Positions 1 through 7,321 of a stretch of 37,709 nt of DNA are shown in pieces. Origin of the DNA: Deltaproteobacteria bacterium (lineage in GTDB: Bacteria; Myxococcota_A; UBA796; GCA-2862545). The position numbers and the translations under genes were made by a program. Position 1 is the first letter of the stretch; the number at the start of each line of letters is the position of its first letter. The stretch spans positions 1-37,709 of the forward strand of contig REDI01000012.1 in NCBI GenBank assembly GCA_007693595.1. Direction: 5' to 3'. The notes under the pieces are model-generated. The model was not told the origin of the DNA. It did not search any database and worked only from the letters and a program-made list of their open reading frames with translations.

Positions 1-56
1 CGGTGTCCGTGTCGGTGTCCGTGTCGGTGTCCGTGTCGGTGTCGGTGTCCGTGTCA
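1..56. repeat. Hexamer tandem repeat (GTGTCC/GTGTCG) coding for Asp-Thr
   Basis: About nine copies of a six-base unit, GTGTCC or GTGTCG on the plus strand, encode alternating Thr and Asp on the minus strand. The last base of the unit varies silently (ACC or ACG codons). The same unit recurs at 37650-37709. Confidence 0.95.
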
Positions 57-154
57 GACTCGGTGCTCACGGCCGTGTCGGAGTCGTCATCGGAACCGTT
101 GCAGCCCCAAAACGCGGGGAGGGTCAGGAGCAGGCAGATCGAGAGCTTCTTCAT
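1..154 (-). CDS. Lipoprotein with Asp-Thr repeat linker, N-terminal part only
   Basis: The gene starts at an ATG (152-154) and runs off the left edge. The visible 51 residues are a short Lys-containing signal peptide (MKKLSICLLL), a hydrophobic stretch ending in a cysteine (C18, preceded by FWG, so a loose lipobox), an acidic SDDDSD segment and then a Thr-Asp repeat to the end. DT-rich linkers after a lipidated cysteine are common in surface lipoproteins of Myxococcota, where they act as stalks between the outer membrane and a distal domain. The functional domain is outside the window, so no role can be given. The reading frame at base 1 is the same as that of the DT repeat at the right edge. 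The start is clear, but I see no strong ribosome binding site. Confidence 0.75.
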   Translation of the reverse strand, partial: MKKLSICLLLTLPAFWGCNGSDDDSDTAVSTESDTDTDTDTDTDTDTDTDT

Positions 155-519
155 GGTTCTAACTCACTGAAGATAGGTTGTGGGGTCGTCTTTGCATCTG
201 GCGGCTACGCTGGCGCAGCCCATTAGTGCAATACACTACGGAACCGAGAAACGCAAGGAGAAGGCTATTCTCTTCCCGCATCTTCCCCAGGTGATCCGAC
301 GAATCACTTGGGGCTGGGGCAGGCTCACGTTCATCAAAAATAACTGAACTTCGTACTTAAACACTCGATGCGGTTCGGACTCAGCGGGGCTTCTGCGCGC
401 CAGAGGCCACGGGTGACCGAGTTGGCCAAGCGATCGGTCGGTCGAGCCCATCACCCGCTCCTCGGCGACCCTCCGCCGCGTTACGCCGACTGCCCTCAGC
501 TCCCGTCGCAGGAGGCCCC
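155..519. other. Divergent intergenic region without a gene
   Basis: These 365 bases separate the leftward lipoprotein from the rightward LysM gene, so they should hold promoters for both. The stretch at about 325-365 is clearly richer in A and T than its surroundings and is the best place for the rightward promoter, though no clean -35/-10 pair can be named. An inverted repeat TAGTG-CAATA-CACTA lies at 224-238 and could be an operator for the leftward gene. A minus-strand open frame here (236-532) has no coding character. Confidence 0.45.
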
Positions 520-1239
520 GTGACCGAACCAACCGCCGCGCGATCGGGCCTGCGCATCTTGCTCGCCCTGGCGATCCTGACCCTGGGGAGCGCGACCGTC
601 GGTTATGCCGTGTGGCTCCAGCTGCAAGTGGTCGACACCTACACGGTCGTCCGGGGCGACACCCTCTCGGCGATCGGGCGCGCGCACGGCGTGAGCGTCG
701 AAGACCTCATGCGGTGGAACCAGCTCGACAGCGATCGGATCGAGGTCGGACAGGTGCTCCAGATCCACGCCTCCCAGACGACCCCTCCATCGCCAGGCCC
801 CGATGAGGCACCACCGCCCACCATGCTTCGAGCTCCGTCATCGCCCAGCGCTCGGCCAGCCAAAGGGGGCCGCCCCGCGCTGACCCCGCCCCCGGAACAG
901 CCCTGCTTGGATCCTCCCTCCGTCGACGAGGGCGAGGGGGACGAGGCGATGGTCGCGAGCCGGGGGCTCTCCTACGATCAGGTTCGCACCGCCATGGATC
1001 GCTTCGTTCCCGAGACCCTGGCCTGCGTGCCGGAGGGGCTCACCCCCAACGCCACGCTTAAGACCGAGATCCTGGTGGCTTGCACCGGCCGCGTGGCCCA
1101 CGTGCGCATCCTCGAGGACGCGGGCCTACCCTCCGAGATGGTAGAATGCGTCCGAGAGACTCTCATGTTCGCCCCGCTCCCTGCCCATGATCTTCCCAAC
1201 GGCGACCGCTTCCTCTACCCCTTGACCTACCGATTCTGA
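520..1239 (+). CDS. LysM-domain membrane-anchored protein with TonB-C/AgmX-like tail
   Basis: A 239-residue protein starting at GTG, chosen because AGGAGG sits at 510-515 just upstream. An N-terminal membrane helix (about 12-35) is followed by a LysM domain (about 41-83; YTVVRGDTLSAIGRAHGV, then a WNQL and a VGQVLQI segment), a Pro/Ser/Ala-rich linker (85-130) and a C-terminal domain of about 85 residues. That last part has paired cysteines and a closing LYPLTYRF strand, resembling the TonB C-terminal/AgmX-PglI tail found in myxobacterial envelope proteins. LysM binds the glycan of peptidoglycan, so the protein is probably anchored in the inner membrane and reaches into the cell wall. The LysM call is firm; the tail assignment is tentative. 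The gene stands alone. Confidence 0.85.
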   Translation: MTEPTAARSGLRILLALAILTLGSATVGYAVWLQLQVVDTYTVVRGDTLSAIGRAHGVSVEDLMRWNQLDSDRIEVGQVLQIHASQTTPPSPGPDEAPPPTMLRAPSSPSARPAKGGRPALTPPPEQPCLDPPSVDEGEGDEAMVASRGLSYDQVRTAMDRFVPETLACVPEGLTPNATLKTEILVACTGRVAHVRILEDAGLPSEMVECVRETLMFAPLPAHDLPNGDRFLYPLTYRF

Positions 1240-1338
1240 CAGGTCTGGCGTCACGCGCTGGGGCGGGGCGCGTCTGTCGGGCCGGCTTTGCCCGGACCGC
1301 GACAACAGCGTAAGAGGTGCCCTTCCCCGAGGTTCACC

Positions 1339-2328
1339 ATGACCCAGTCCGCCGATGTCCGACCTGAACCCTCCCTCCAGCGCAAGGCCGCGATCGCCCA
1401 TGGCGCTCCGCTCGACCACGCCGGCGCGGTCCAGATCCGTCCGATCCCCGACTTCGATCTGAACCAGACCATCTTCAAGACCCTCGAAGGCCGCCTGCCT
1501 CGCGCCATCATGAAGCGGCGGGTGGGCAAGCACGTCGCCTGGAAAGACGACGCGACGCACGACGTGCAAGCCGCCTATGAGCGCGCGACCTCCGAGCTCG
1601 AGCTGCCGCCTATCGCCCCCGAGCTCATGCGCTTTCTGGTCGAGGAGTGCGACTTCGATGTCGAGCACGCCGACGGCTCCTTCCTCGACCATCTCTACTT
1701 CTGCTACGAATACAGCGCGCTGCATTATCCGCAGCGCTCCCCTTTGGTCATGCTCCTACACTCCATCCTGGGCACCGGCACCAACACCTTCGCGATGCCC
1801 GCCCAGAAGATCCCCAACCTGCGCGATCTGCTCGACCCCTTCGACTTCGAGCACACGCAGGCGTTTCCTTCGGTTCTTCGGCTTCTTTACGCCGGTGAGC
1901 TCCGCGAGGAGCTACGGGCCAACGCCCATCGCGCCGACGCGCTCCGCTCGCTCTCCATGCACCGGGTGATCGACGATGCGCCCATCGAACTGACGGGCGA
2001 GAACATATGGATTTCCCTAAACTATCAGTTGATTCACCTGGTAGACTTCATGCCGGTGGCCAACTGGGCGCGTCACCGAAACGATACCTCGTTCATCCTC
2101 TTCCGCGACCTGTACGCCATCCTTCAGACCTGCGGGAAACTCGAGGCCAAGGTCGGCTATGACGCATCCAAGGCCCCGGCCCCGATCCAAGGGGAGACCC
2201 TCGACATGACAGGGTGGCTCGCAACCAAAGTGCCGGTGAGGGTCTCGGAGCGGATGGCGGCCAAGTCGGTCCGACGCTTCTCGGAGCAGATCGGGCACTC
2301 CCTCGGCTACGAGCTGACCTGGGACTGA
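1339..2328 (+). CDS. Conserved-looking cytosolic protein of unknown function
   Basis: I do not recognise this 329-residue protein. The ATG at 1339 is preferred over an in-frame upstream start at 1288 because it follows a GAGG (1329-1332) and the extra upstream residues look like non-coding DNA. There is no signal peptide and no membrane helix. The sequence is mixed alpha-helical, with a central block rich in aromatic and His residues (LDHLYFCYEYSALHYP, about 135-150) and a following LHSILGTGTNTFAM segment that look like a conserved core. Codon use is like that of its neighbours, with strong G/C at third positions. It converges on the TSUP permease gene, with only three bases between the two stop codons. 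Confidence 0.75.
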   Translation: MTQSADVRPEPSLQRKAAIAHGAPLDHAGAVQIRPIPDFDLNQTIFKTLEGRLPRAIMKRRVGKHVAWKDDATHDVQAAYERATSELELPPIAPELMRFLVEECDFDVEHADGSFLDHLYFCYEYSALHYPQRSPLVMLLHSILGTGTNTFAMPAQKIPNLRDLLDPFDFEHTQAFPSVLRLLYAGELREELRANAHRADALRSLSMHRVIDDAPIELTGENIWISLNYQLIHLVDFMPVANWARHRNDTSFILFRDLYAILQTCGKLEAKVGYDASKAPAPIQGETLDMTGWLATKVPVRVSERMAAKSVRRFSEQIGHSLGYELTWD

Positions 2329-2331
2329 GCC

Positions 2332-3102
2332 CTACTCCGGCCAGATCACTGCGGGGAGCTCCTGGCTGAGCAAGAAGACCGCCATGACGAGCACGAAGAT
2401 CCCAAAGCCCTTGCGAAGAAACGCTTGGGGGACCCGGTGGGCGAGCAGCGCCCCAAAGACGCTCCCCACGACCGCGGCGACGGTGACGATGCCCGCGAGC
2501 TGCCAGTCGATGGTGACGTGAGTGGCGTGACCCGCGTAGCCAGCGAAGCTCTTGAAGGCGATGACGACGAGCGATGTGCCGATGGCCTCGCGCATGCCCA
2601 ACCCCCCGAGCAGAACGAGGGCGGGCACCACCAAGAAGCCGCCTCCAGCACCCACAAGACCCGTCACCGCGCCCACGACGAGCCCCTCGATCACGGCGAG
2701 CCACCAGGGATGCTTCTTGGGGCCTTCGGCTCCCTCCTTGGGTGCCTTCTTGGGACGGAGCATCGCGACCGCCGTCGCGAGCATCATGGCGCCAAAGAGG
2801 AGCAGGAGCGCCGTGCCGGAGAAGTAGTCGGCCGCGTAGCCTCCGAGGTAGGCCCCGACCACGCTGGACGCGCCGAACTGGACCGCCACGCGCCAGCGCA
2901 CCGCCCCCTTCATCCCGTGCTGGATCGCTGAGAAGGCGGAGGTGGCTCCCACGACCAGCAAGCTGGTGGCGATCGCGACCTTGGCCTCGACCCCGAGGGC
3001 GTAGACCAGAATGGGCACGGTGAGGATCGAGCCCCCGCCGCCCAGGAGGCCGAGGGAGAGTCCAATGAGTAGGGAGAGGACAAGGGCAAGGACAAGCTGC
3101 AT
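2332..3102 (-). CDS. TSUP (TauE/SafE) family permease
   Basis: A 256-residue membrane protein with about eight helices and the two internally related TSUP signatures: GLLGGGGSILTVPILVY near the N-terminus and GLVGAGGGFLVVPALVLLGG in the second half. TSUP proteins are inner-membrane transporters, mostly for sulfite, sulfoacetate or other organosulfur anions. The substrate cannot be read from sequence. A Lys/Pro-rich cytoplasmic loop (KKAPKEGAEGPKK) joins the two halves. The ATG at 3100-3102 is preferred over a TTG six codons upstream. A TetR regulator lies 123 bases upstream on the same strand with a palindrome in the gap, so expression is probably controlled by that regulator. Confidence 0.92.
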   Translation of the reverse strand: MQLVLALVLSLLIGLSLGLLGGGGSILTVPILVYALGVEAKVAIATSLLVVGATSAFSAIQHGMKGAVRWRVAVQFGASSVVGAYLGGYAADYFSGTALLLLFGAMMLATAVAMLRPKKAPKEGAEGPKKHPWWLAVIEGLVVGAVTGLVGAGGGFLVVPALVLLGGLGMREAIGTSLVVIAFKSFAGYAGHATHVTIDWQLAGIVTVAAVVGSVFGALLAHRVPQAFLRKGFGIFVLVMAVFLLSQELPAVIWPE

Positions 3103-3197
3103 GGCGATCTCGGGTGGCAAGAGGGTCTACGCCCCTGAAAGCAAAGTCCGTTCCACACCCGAGGGTCATGGAGAAAGCTTGCTATACGCCCGTCGAC

Positions 3198-3210
3198 GTT
3201 TCAACGAAAC
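3198..3210. promoter_or_regulatory. Candidate TetR operator palindrome
   Basis: GTTTC-AAC-GAAAC is a perfect five-base inverted repeat with a three-base spacer, located between the TetR gene and the TSUP start. On the minus strand it overlaps a TTGAAA that could be a -35 element. Size and position suit a TetR-family operator, but short palindromes also arise by chance. Confidence 0.35.
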
Positions 3211-3225
3211 AAGACTATTTCAGCT

Positions 3226-3876
3226 CTAGCATGCATCGCCCTCGGCTCCAGTCGCTCCGCTCGTGGTCGAGATGTAGTCGTCCACCATGCTCATGAGGAT
3301 GGTGACCAAGGCGTCGACGCCGACCGTTTCGCGGAAGGCGGGATCGAGCCACTGGTGCAGGGTCCCGAGCCGAGAGGCGTGAAAGACCCAGGCAAAGGAC
3401 TGTGCCCGCCCATAGTCGGCTCGAAGGCTCTCGGGCATTCGGGCGACGAAGCTCGCGATCTCGAGCTGCTCAAGGTTTCGGATCATCTGACCCACGGGGT
3501 GCCGACTCTGCCGGTAGCGAACGTAGACCAACACACACCAAGGGACCTTCAGCACGTCGTCAAAGCCCTTGCGAGAGCCTGCGTCAATCCTGGCGCGCCA
3601 CGCCTCGGGGTCCTCGCTGGAGCCCTCGTCGGCTGGAGACGCGAAGGCTTCGCCAAAGAGCCTGACGGTGAAAGCGAGCCGCTCCTGCGGATCATCACCC
3701 ATATACTTATAGATCCAGGCCCTCGAAACCCCCGCCTTTCGGGCGAGCTCTGCGACCGTGACGTCGTCGGGGCTCGAGCGAAGGAGCGAGGTCGCCATAG
3801 CCCATGCGACCATATGAAAGCGCTCTTCCTTATCGCTCTCTGGAGGCTCAAGAAGATGTTGCCAGAGGTCGTCCAT
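3226..3876 (-). CDS. TetR/AcrR family transcriptional regulator
   Basis: A 216-residue protein if started at the ATG at 3874-3876 (MDDLWQ); an in-frame ATG at 3924 would add 16 residues, and neither has a convincing ribosome binding site. The N-terminal helix-turn-helix is clear (VTVAELARKAGVSRAWIYKY, about residues 39-58), preceded by the usual amphipathic helix. The rest is the all-helical ligand-binding and dimerisation domain, which gives no clue to the ligand. TetR proteins usually repress an adjacent gene until an effector binds. The neighbour on the same strand is the TSUP permease, so the likely role is substrate-responsive control of export. The methyltransferase gene starts divergently about 110 bases away and is an alternative target. 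Confidence 0.88.
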   Translation of the reverse strand: MDDLWQHLLEPPESDKEERFHMVAWAMATSLLRSSPDDVTVAELARKAGVSRAWIYKYMGDDPQERLAFTVRLFGEAFASPADEGSSEDPEAWRARIDAGSRKGFDDVLKVPWCVLVYVRYRQSRHPVGQMIRNLEQLEIASFVARMPESLRADYGRAQSFAWVFHASRLGTLHQWLDPAFRETVGVDALVTILMSMVDDYISTTSGATGAEGDAC

Positions 3877-3983
3877 GCAGGCATGGTGCCATGAACCCGC
3901 TGATTTGTCACGTCGAGGGATCATCCGGCCTGGCGCTCGCCAGCCGTGTCGAGGGGTTATGCGGCCGACCTAGGAGGCACCCA

Positions 3984-4844
3984 ATGATCAACCGACTCTT
4001 TCCTTTAGCCCTGGTGGGCCTGCTCGCCTGCGACAGCGCCCCCCCCGAGCCGGCCGAGCCCGAGCCACAACCTGAGCCCGAAGCCGACGCCACCCCCGAC
4101 CTCTCGGTCCTGCTCGACGCCGCCCTCGCCGCCGACCATCGCTCCGAAGACAACCGCGCCCGCGACGCTTTCCGCCATCCCAAAGAGACCTTGACCTTCT
4201 GCGGGCTTGAGCCCGACATGACCGTGCTCGAGATCTCCCCGAGCGCAGGCTGGTACAGCGAGATCTTGGCCCCGGTCTTAGCGGAGCGCGGCACCTTCGT
4301 CGCAGCCGCCCCCGCTGCCGACGGCGCGGCCGCCAAGTACCGCCAGCGCTTCGTCGATCGCGTCGAAGCCTCGCCCGAGGTCTTTTCCAAGGTCCAGCTC
4401 GCGACCTTCCAGCTCCCCGACGCCATCGAGATCGGCGAGCCCGGCTCCATCGACTTCATCCTGAACACGCGCAACACCCACGGCTGGGTGCGAGGTGGGA
4501 ACCACGACAGGGCCTTCGAGGCCCTCTTCGAAGCGCTGAGGCCCGGCGGGGTCCTCTGTCTGGTCCAGCACCGTGCCCCCGACGGCGACGATACCCCCAT
4601 CGAAGAGCGCGCGAAGAGCGGCTACCTTCCTCAGGCCTTCGTCGTCGAGGTCGCCGAGAACGCGGGCTTCGTGGTCGAAGAGACCTCCGAGGTCAACGCC
4701 AACCCCAAGGACACGGCGGACCATCCGAAGGGCGTCTGGACCCTGCCTCCCGGCTTGGCGCTGGGCGAGGAGGACCGCGAGAAGTACGTGGAGATCGGCG
4801 AGAGCGACCGCATGACCCTCCGTCTGCGCAAGCCCGCGGGCTGA
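3984..4844 (+). CDS. SAM-dependent methyltransferase-like lipoprotein (COG4798 type)
   Basis: A 286-residue protein; the ATG at 3984 follows TAGGAGG at 3971-3977. The N-terminus is a lipoprotein signal with lipobox LLAC (C16; Asp at +2) and then a Pro/Glu-rich linker (19-35). The remainder is a class I methyltransferase fold: a block with HRSEDNRARDAFRHP, the SAM-binding motif I region VLEISPSAGWYSE (81-93), and a later LRPGGVLCLVQH strand. This resembles the COG4798 family of predicted methyltransferases, many of which also carry export signals. The apparent export is odd because SAM is cytosolic. The family has no firmly known substrate as far as I know. Confidence 0.85.
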   Translation: MINRLFPLALVGLLACDSAPPEPAEPEPQPEPEADATPDLSVLLDAALAADHRSEDNRARDAFRHPKETLTFCGLEPDMTVLEISPSAGWYSEILAPVLAERGTFVAAAPAADGAAAKYRQRFVDRVEASPEVFSKVQLATFQLPDAIEIGEPGSIDFILNTRNTHGWVRGGNHDRAFEALFEALRPGGVLCLVQHRAPDGDDTPIEERAKSGYLPQAFVVEVAENAGFVVEETSEVNANPKDTADHPKGVWTLPPGLALGEEDREKYVEIGESDRMTLRLRKPAG

Positions 4845-4868
4845 GCCCCCCGAAGGAGCCCCGGCGGG

Positions 4869-4888
4869 CCCTCTCGTAGGGGTTTCTT
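4869..4888 (+). terminator. Weak candidate rho-independent terminator
   Basis: A short hairpin CCCT-ctcgt-AGGG is followed by GTTTCTT, 25 bases after the methyltransferase stop and just before the convergent ThrE gene. The stem is only four to five base pairs, so it is marginal. Confidence 0.3.
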
Positions 4889-4903
4889 ACGTCGTCTAGC
4901 CTG

Positions 4904-6139
4904 CTAGAGCGGGCGCCTCGGCGGAAGGATCACGTTCGCGACGATCACGCCTGCGGCGAGCCCCATGGCGGTGATCCCCGCTTGGATCGCCGTGTCGAGC
5001 CCCCCGTCCACGTCGGACGAGAGCAGGCTGACCAGACCGCGGAAGCCGACGCTACCCGGGACAAGGAGAAAGAGCCCCGGAACGAGCGCGAGGGCGGCGG
5101 GGCGGTCGCGGAGCCGCGCCGCCCCGTGCGCGACCAGGCTCACCGCCAGCGCCCCCGCCGCCGCGTCGAAGGGCGGAGGCATGACCTGCCCCGCCAGGAT
5201 CGCGGTGAAGTACCCGGCGAGTGAGGCGGTCGCGATGACGTGAAGGTCTCTTAGGGGCGCCTTGAGCAGCACGGTGAACGAGACGATGGCCACGGCGAGC
5301 GCCACGAGCAGAGACCACGGCGGTAAAGGCGACGAGGCATGAACCGGCGCGGGCCACCAGAGCCAGAGGGACATGCCTCCGACCGACCCCAAGGCCAGCG
5401 ACGCGAAAACGGAGAGCACCCCGCCCAAGCGCGCGGTGCCCGATGAGAGGTGCCGACTCCCGAGCTCCATCATCGCGGTGGTCAGGGAGAGCCCAGGGAC
5501 GAGAGCGATGATCCCAGCCAGGCTGACCAATCCGACGTCCACGGGCCAGACGATCCGGCTCACAGCCCCCGCGAGCGCCCCTGCCAGCGCGGCCCCGAGC
5601 AGGTCCGCCAGGGTCGAGACCCCAGGCCGCTGGCTCGCGCGCTCGATCACCGCACCCACCCCCAGGCCCGTGCCTGTCGCAGCGAGGACCTCGGGCAGGC
5701 CTCCTCCAAAGAGGACCGCGATGGCGCCCGAGGCCGCAGCGTACGCAGGGAGCGTAGCCCACAGAGGGTAACGGGCCCCCGCGGCGGTGATCTGCTCCAA
5801 GCGATGACGAGCCCGGTCCAGATCGAGCTGGCCCCCCACCAACTGCTTGACCAGATCATCGACCGCGTCGAGACGCCCTAGATCCAGGGCACCAGGGCCC
5901 GTGCGGAGCAGCACCGTCCTGGCTACCCGAGGTGAGCCAAAGCCCGCATAGATCGCGGTCGGTGTGCTAAAGACCCGCGCCTCGACGCCGAGCCGAGGGG
6001 CCAGGACCCCGACGACCTCTTCCAGGCGGTGCGCCGGCGCGCCCGCATGGTGGAGCCCCAACGCCAGATCACAGAGCAAGACCTCGGCGTCGGTCAGCGC
6101 GTGGGGTGATGGCTCAGACACGTTCATGCAGGGGACCAC
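4904..6139 (-). CDS. ThrE-type threonine/serine exporter family protein
   Basis: A 411-residue inner-membrane protein. The first 110 residues are a soluble domain (HHAGAPAHRLEEVVGVLAPR, then VFSTPTAIYAGF), the hallmark N-terminal region of the ThrE/DUF1212 family. About ten membrane helices follow, including the paired motifs PGLSLTTAMMEL (first half) and VPGSVGFRG (second half). Both ThrE halves, which some bacteria encode as separate subunits, are fused here as in the corynebacterial exporter. The family exports threonine and serine using the proton gradient; the actual substrate here is inferred from family only. The start may be the GTG at 6139 or the ATG four codons later; neither has a strong ribosome binding site. 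Confidence 0.9.
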   Translation of the reverse strand: MVPCMNVSEPSPHALTDAEVLLCDLALGLHHAGAPAHRLEEVVGVLAPRLGVEARVFSTPTAIYAGFGSPRVARTVLLRTGPGALDLGRLDAVDDLVKQLVGGQLDLDRARHRLEQITAAGARYPLWATLPAYAAASGAIAVLFGGGLPEVLAATGTGLGVGAVIERASQRPGVSTLADLLGAALAGALAGAVSRIVWPVDVGLVSLAGIIALVPGLSLTTAMMELGSRHLSSGTARLGGVLSVFASLALGSVGGMSLWLWWPAPVHASSPLPPWSLLVALAVAIVSFTVLLKAPLRDLHVIATASLAGYFTAILAGQVMPPPFDAAAGALAVSLVAHGAARLRDRPAALALVPGLFLLVPGSVGFRGLVSLLSSDVDGGLDTAIQAGITAMGLAAGVIVANVILPPRRPL

Positions 6140-6203
6140 GAAGACGGGAGCGAAGGCTCTTGGGCATAACCGGACTGCTGGCCCCCAAGCCCGTCCTCAT
6201 CGA

Positions 6204-6779
6204 TCAAGACTCCTGGGCCAGCCTCTTCCTACGACGGGCCAGCAGCAAGAAGATCACCGCGATCAAGGCCCATAAGAGGCTCGCGCCCGTCATGCTGAAG
6301 CCGGCGACGATCGCGATGCGGTTGCCCACCGGATTCTCGACGGCTCGGGCCTCCATGAAGAAGCTGCTGTCGAGCGGATCGACATAGATCTCGTAAGGGT
6401 GAGGGGCGTCGGCGGAGTGGTTCCGCCAACCGATGGTTCGCTCGTAGTTGATCGGCATCCGCTCGACGACCGTGCCCCGAGAGGGATGGTCCATGCGCAC
6501 GAGCCCGTAGTAGTTGAACCGATCGCGCATCGGAGCATCGTCGTCGTAGTGACGAGGGTTCCGCGGGACGGTCTCGACGCCGATGATCTCGGCGGTCAGC
6601 TCTACGCCATGCTCTCGGAGGTGCTCTCCCTTCATTTGGTACCAAAAGCCGAACACGACAAAGGCGATCCCAAGCGCCATGACGAGGAGCGCCAGAAAGA
6701 GCTGCAGCTCCGGCCCACCCCCCTCGGACTCCTTGGAGGCTTGGGCTGCGGCCTTGGTGATTTCGTCCTCTTCCTTCAC
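6204..6779 (-). CDS. DUF3592-like two-helix membrane protein
   Basis: A 191-residue protein starting at GTG (6777-6779) with GAGGAAG just upstream. A charged cytoplasmic N-terminus leads to a membrane helix at about 27-48 (LFLALLVMALGIAFVVFGFW). An extracytoplasmic beta-rich domain of about 105 residues follows, then a second helix at about 157-180 and a basic tail (RRRKRL). The layout, with a GxxL-type loop converting into a YGLVRM strand and a closing YVDPLDSS segment, fits DUF3592, a family of unknown function where the final strand resembles yVnP.dP. It lies just upstream of the ThrE gene on the same strand, 64 bases away, so co-transcription is possible. Confidence 0.75.
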   Translation of the reverse strand: MKEEDEITKAAAQASKESEGGGPELQLFLALLVMALGIAFVVFGFWYQMKGEHLREHGVELTAEIIGVETVPRNPRHYDDDAPMRDRFNYYGLVRMDHPSRGTVVERMPINYERTIGWRNHSADAPHPYEIYVDPLDSSFFMEARAVENPVGNRIAIVAGFSMTGASLLWALIAVIFLLLARRRKRLAQES

Positions 6780-6821
6780 GGCTTCCTCTTCGACTCGGCC
6801 AAACGGAGATGTCGCAGCCAG

Positions 6822-7043
6822 TCAATCGCTGGCGCGACTGGCGCTACCCTCTTCGGGACAGGTGTAGGTCTGCTCGCAGATCGGGGGAGGCTCTGGGGAG
6901 CGCGCTGCGAACTCTACTTCGCTCATCGGAGTGGACTCCGAGTCTTCGGCCGAGGAGGTGTCCGCATCAGTACCACCGCCTCCGATAAGAGAGCCGCAGA
7001 TCGCAAGACCAAAGAGGTGACGGAACCTCCTGATGGACAACAC
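6822..7043 (-). CDS. Small putative lipoprotein
   Basis: A 73-residue open frame beginning at GTG (7041-7043) or the following TTG, with GAGG a few bases upstream. A basic N-terminus (RRFRH) precedes a short hydrophobic run ending LAIC (C16), an imperfect lipobox with Ile at -1. The mature part is Gly-rich, then Thr/Asp/Ser/Glu-rich (TDADTSSAEDSES), the same style as the other lipoproteins here, and ends with a small Cys pair (ICEQTYTC). No domain is recognisable. It is 42 bases upstream of the DUF3592 gene and in the same direction. The short length leaves real doubt that it is expressed. Confidence 0.5.
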   Translation of the reverse strand: MLSIRRFRHLFGLAICGSLIGGGGTDADTSSAEDSESTPMSEVEFAARSPEPPPICEQTYTCPEEGSASRASD

Positions 7044-7321
7044 GCACCTCGGCTTTGTGTGGACGATTGGGACGAGCGGCCCCGGACTCCTCCCTTCTAC
7101 CTACCGCGGAAAGGCACGTCAATCGAGACCTCCGAAGACTTCCACCCTCTTGCCCTGTGCCGGCCGGCGTGAGGCCGCGCCCCATCTCCTCCTCCGAGGG
7201 CCCCGAGCCCAACCACCCTACCGCCTCCCCGCGCGGACTCTTCTGCAGGCTCTCGGGCGGGGCCGGTCCTCCCCCGCCCCCTCAGGAGCGTGATATAGAG
7301 CCGGTCCAGAGGGTGAACCCC
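7044..7321. other. Intergenic stretch between divergent genes
   Basis: About 280 bases separate the small leftward lipoprotein frame from the zinc-ribbon gene. The open frames here are Pro/Arg-rich shadows with no ribosome binding site. I see no clear promoter, hairpin or repeat. Confidence 0.4.

Noticed and set aside
1-56. Possible CRISPR array at the terminal repeats
   Set aside because: The units are only six bases, contiguous, and encode Thr-Asp in frame in a secreted protein. There are no spacers.
236-532. A 98-residue minus-strand open frame in the first intergenic region
   Set aside because: No ribosome binding site, Arg-rich composition with no domain, and it overlaps the LysM gene start.
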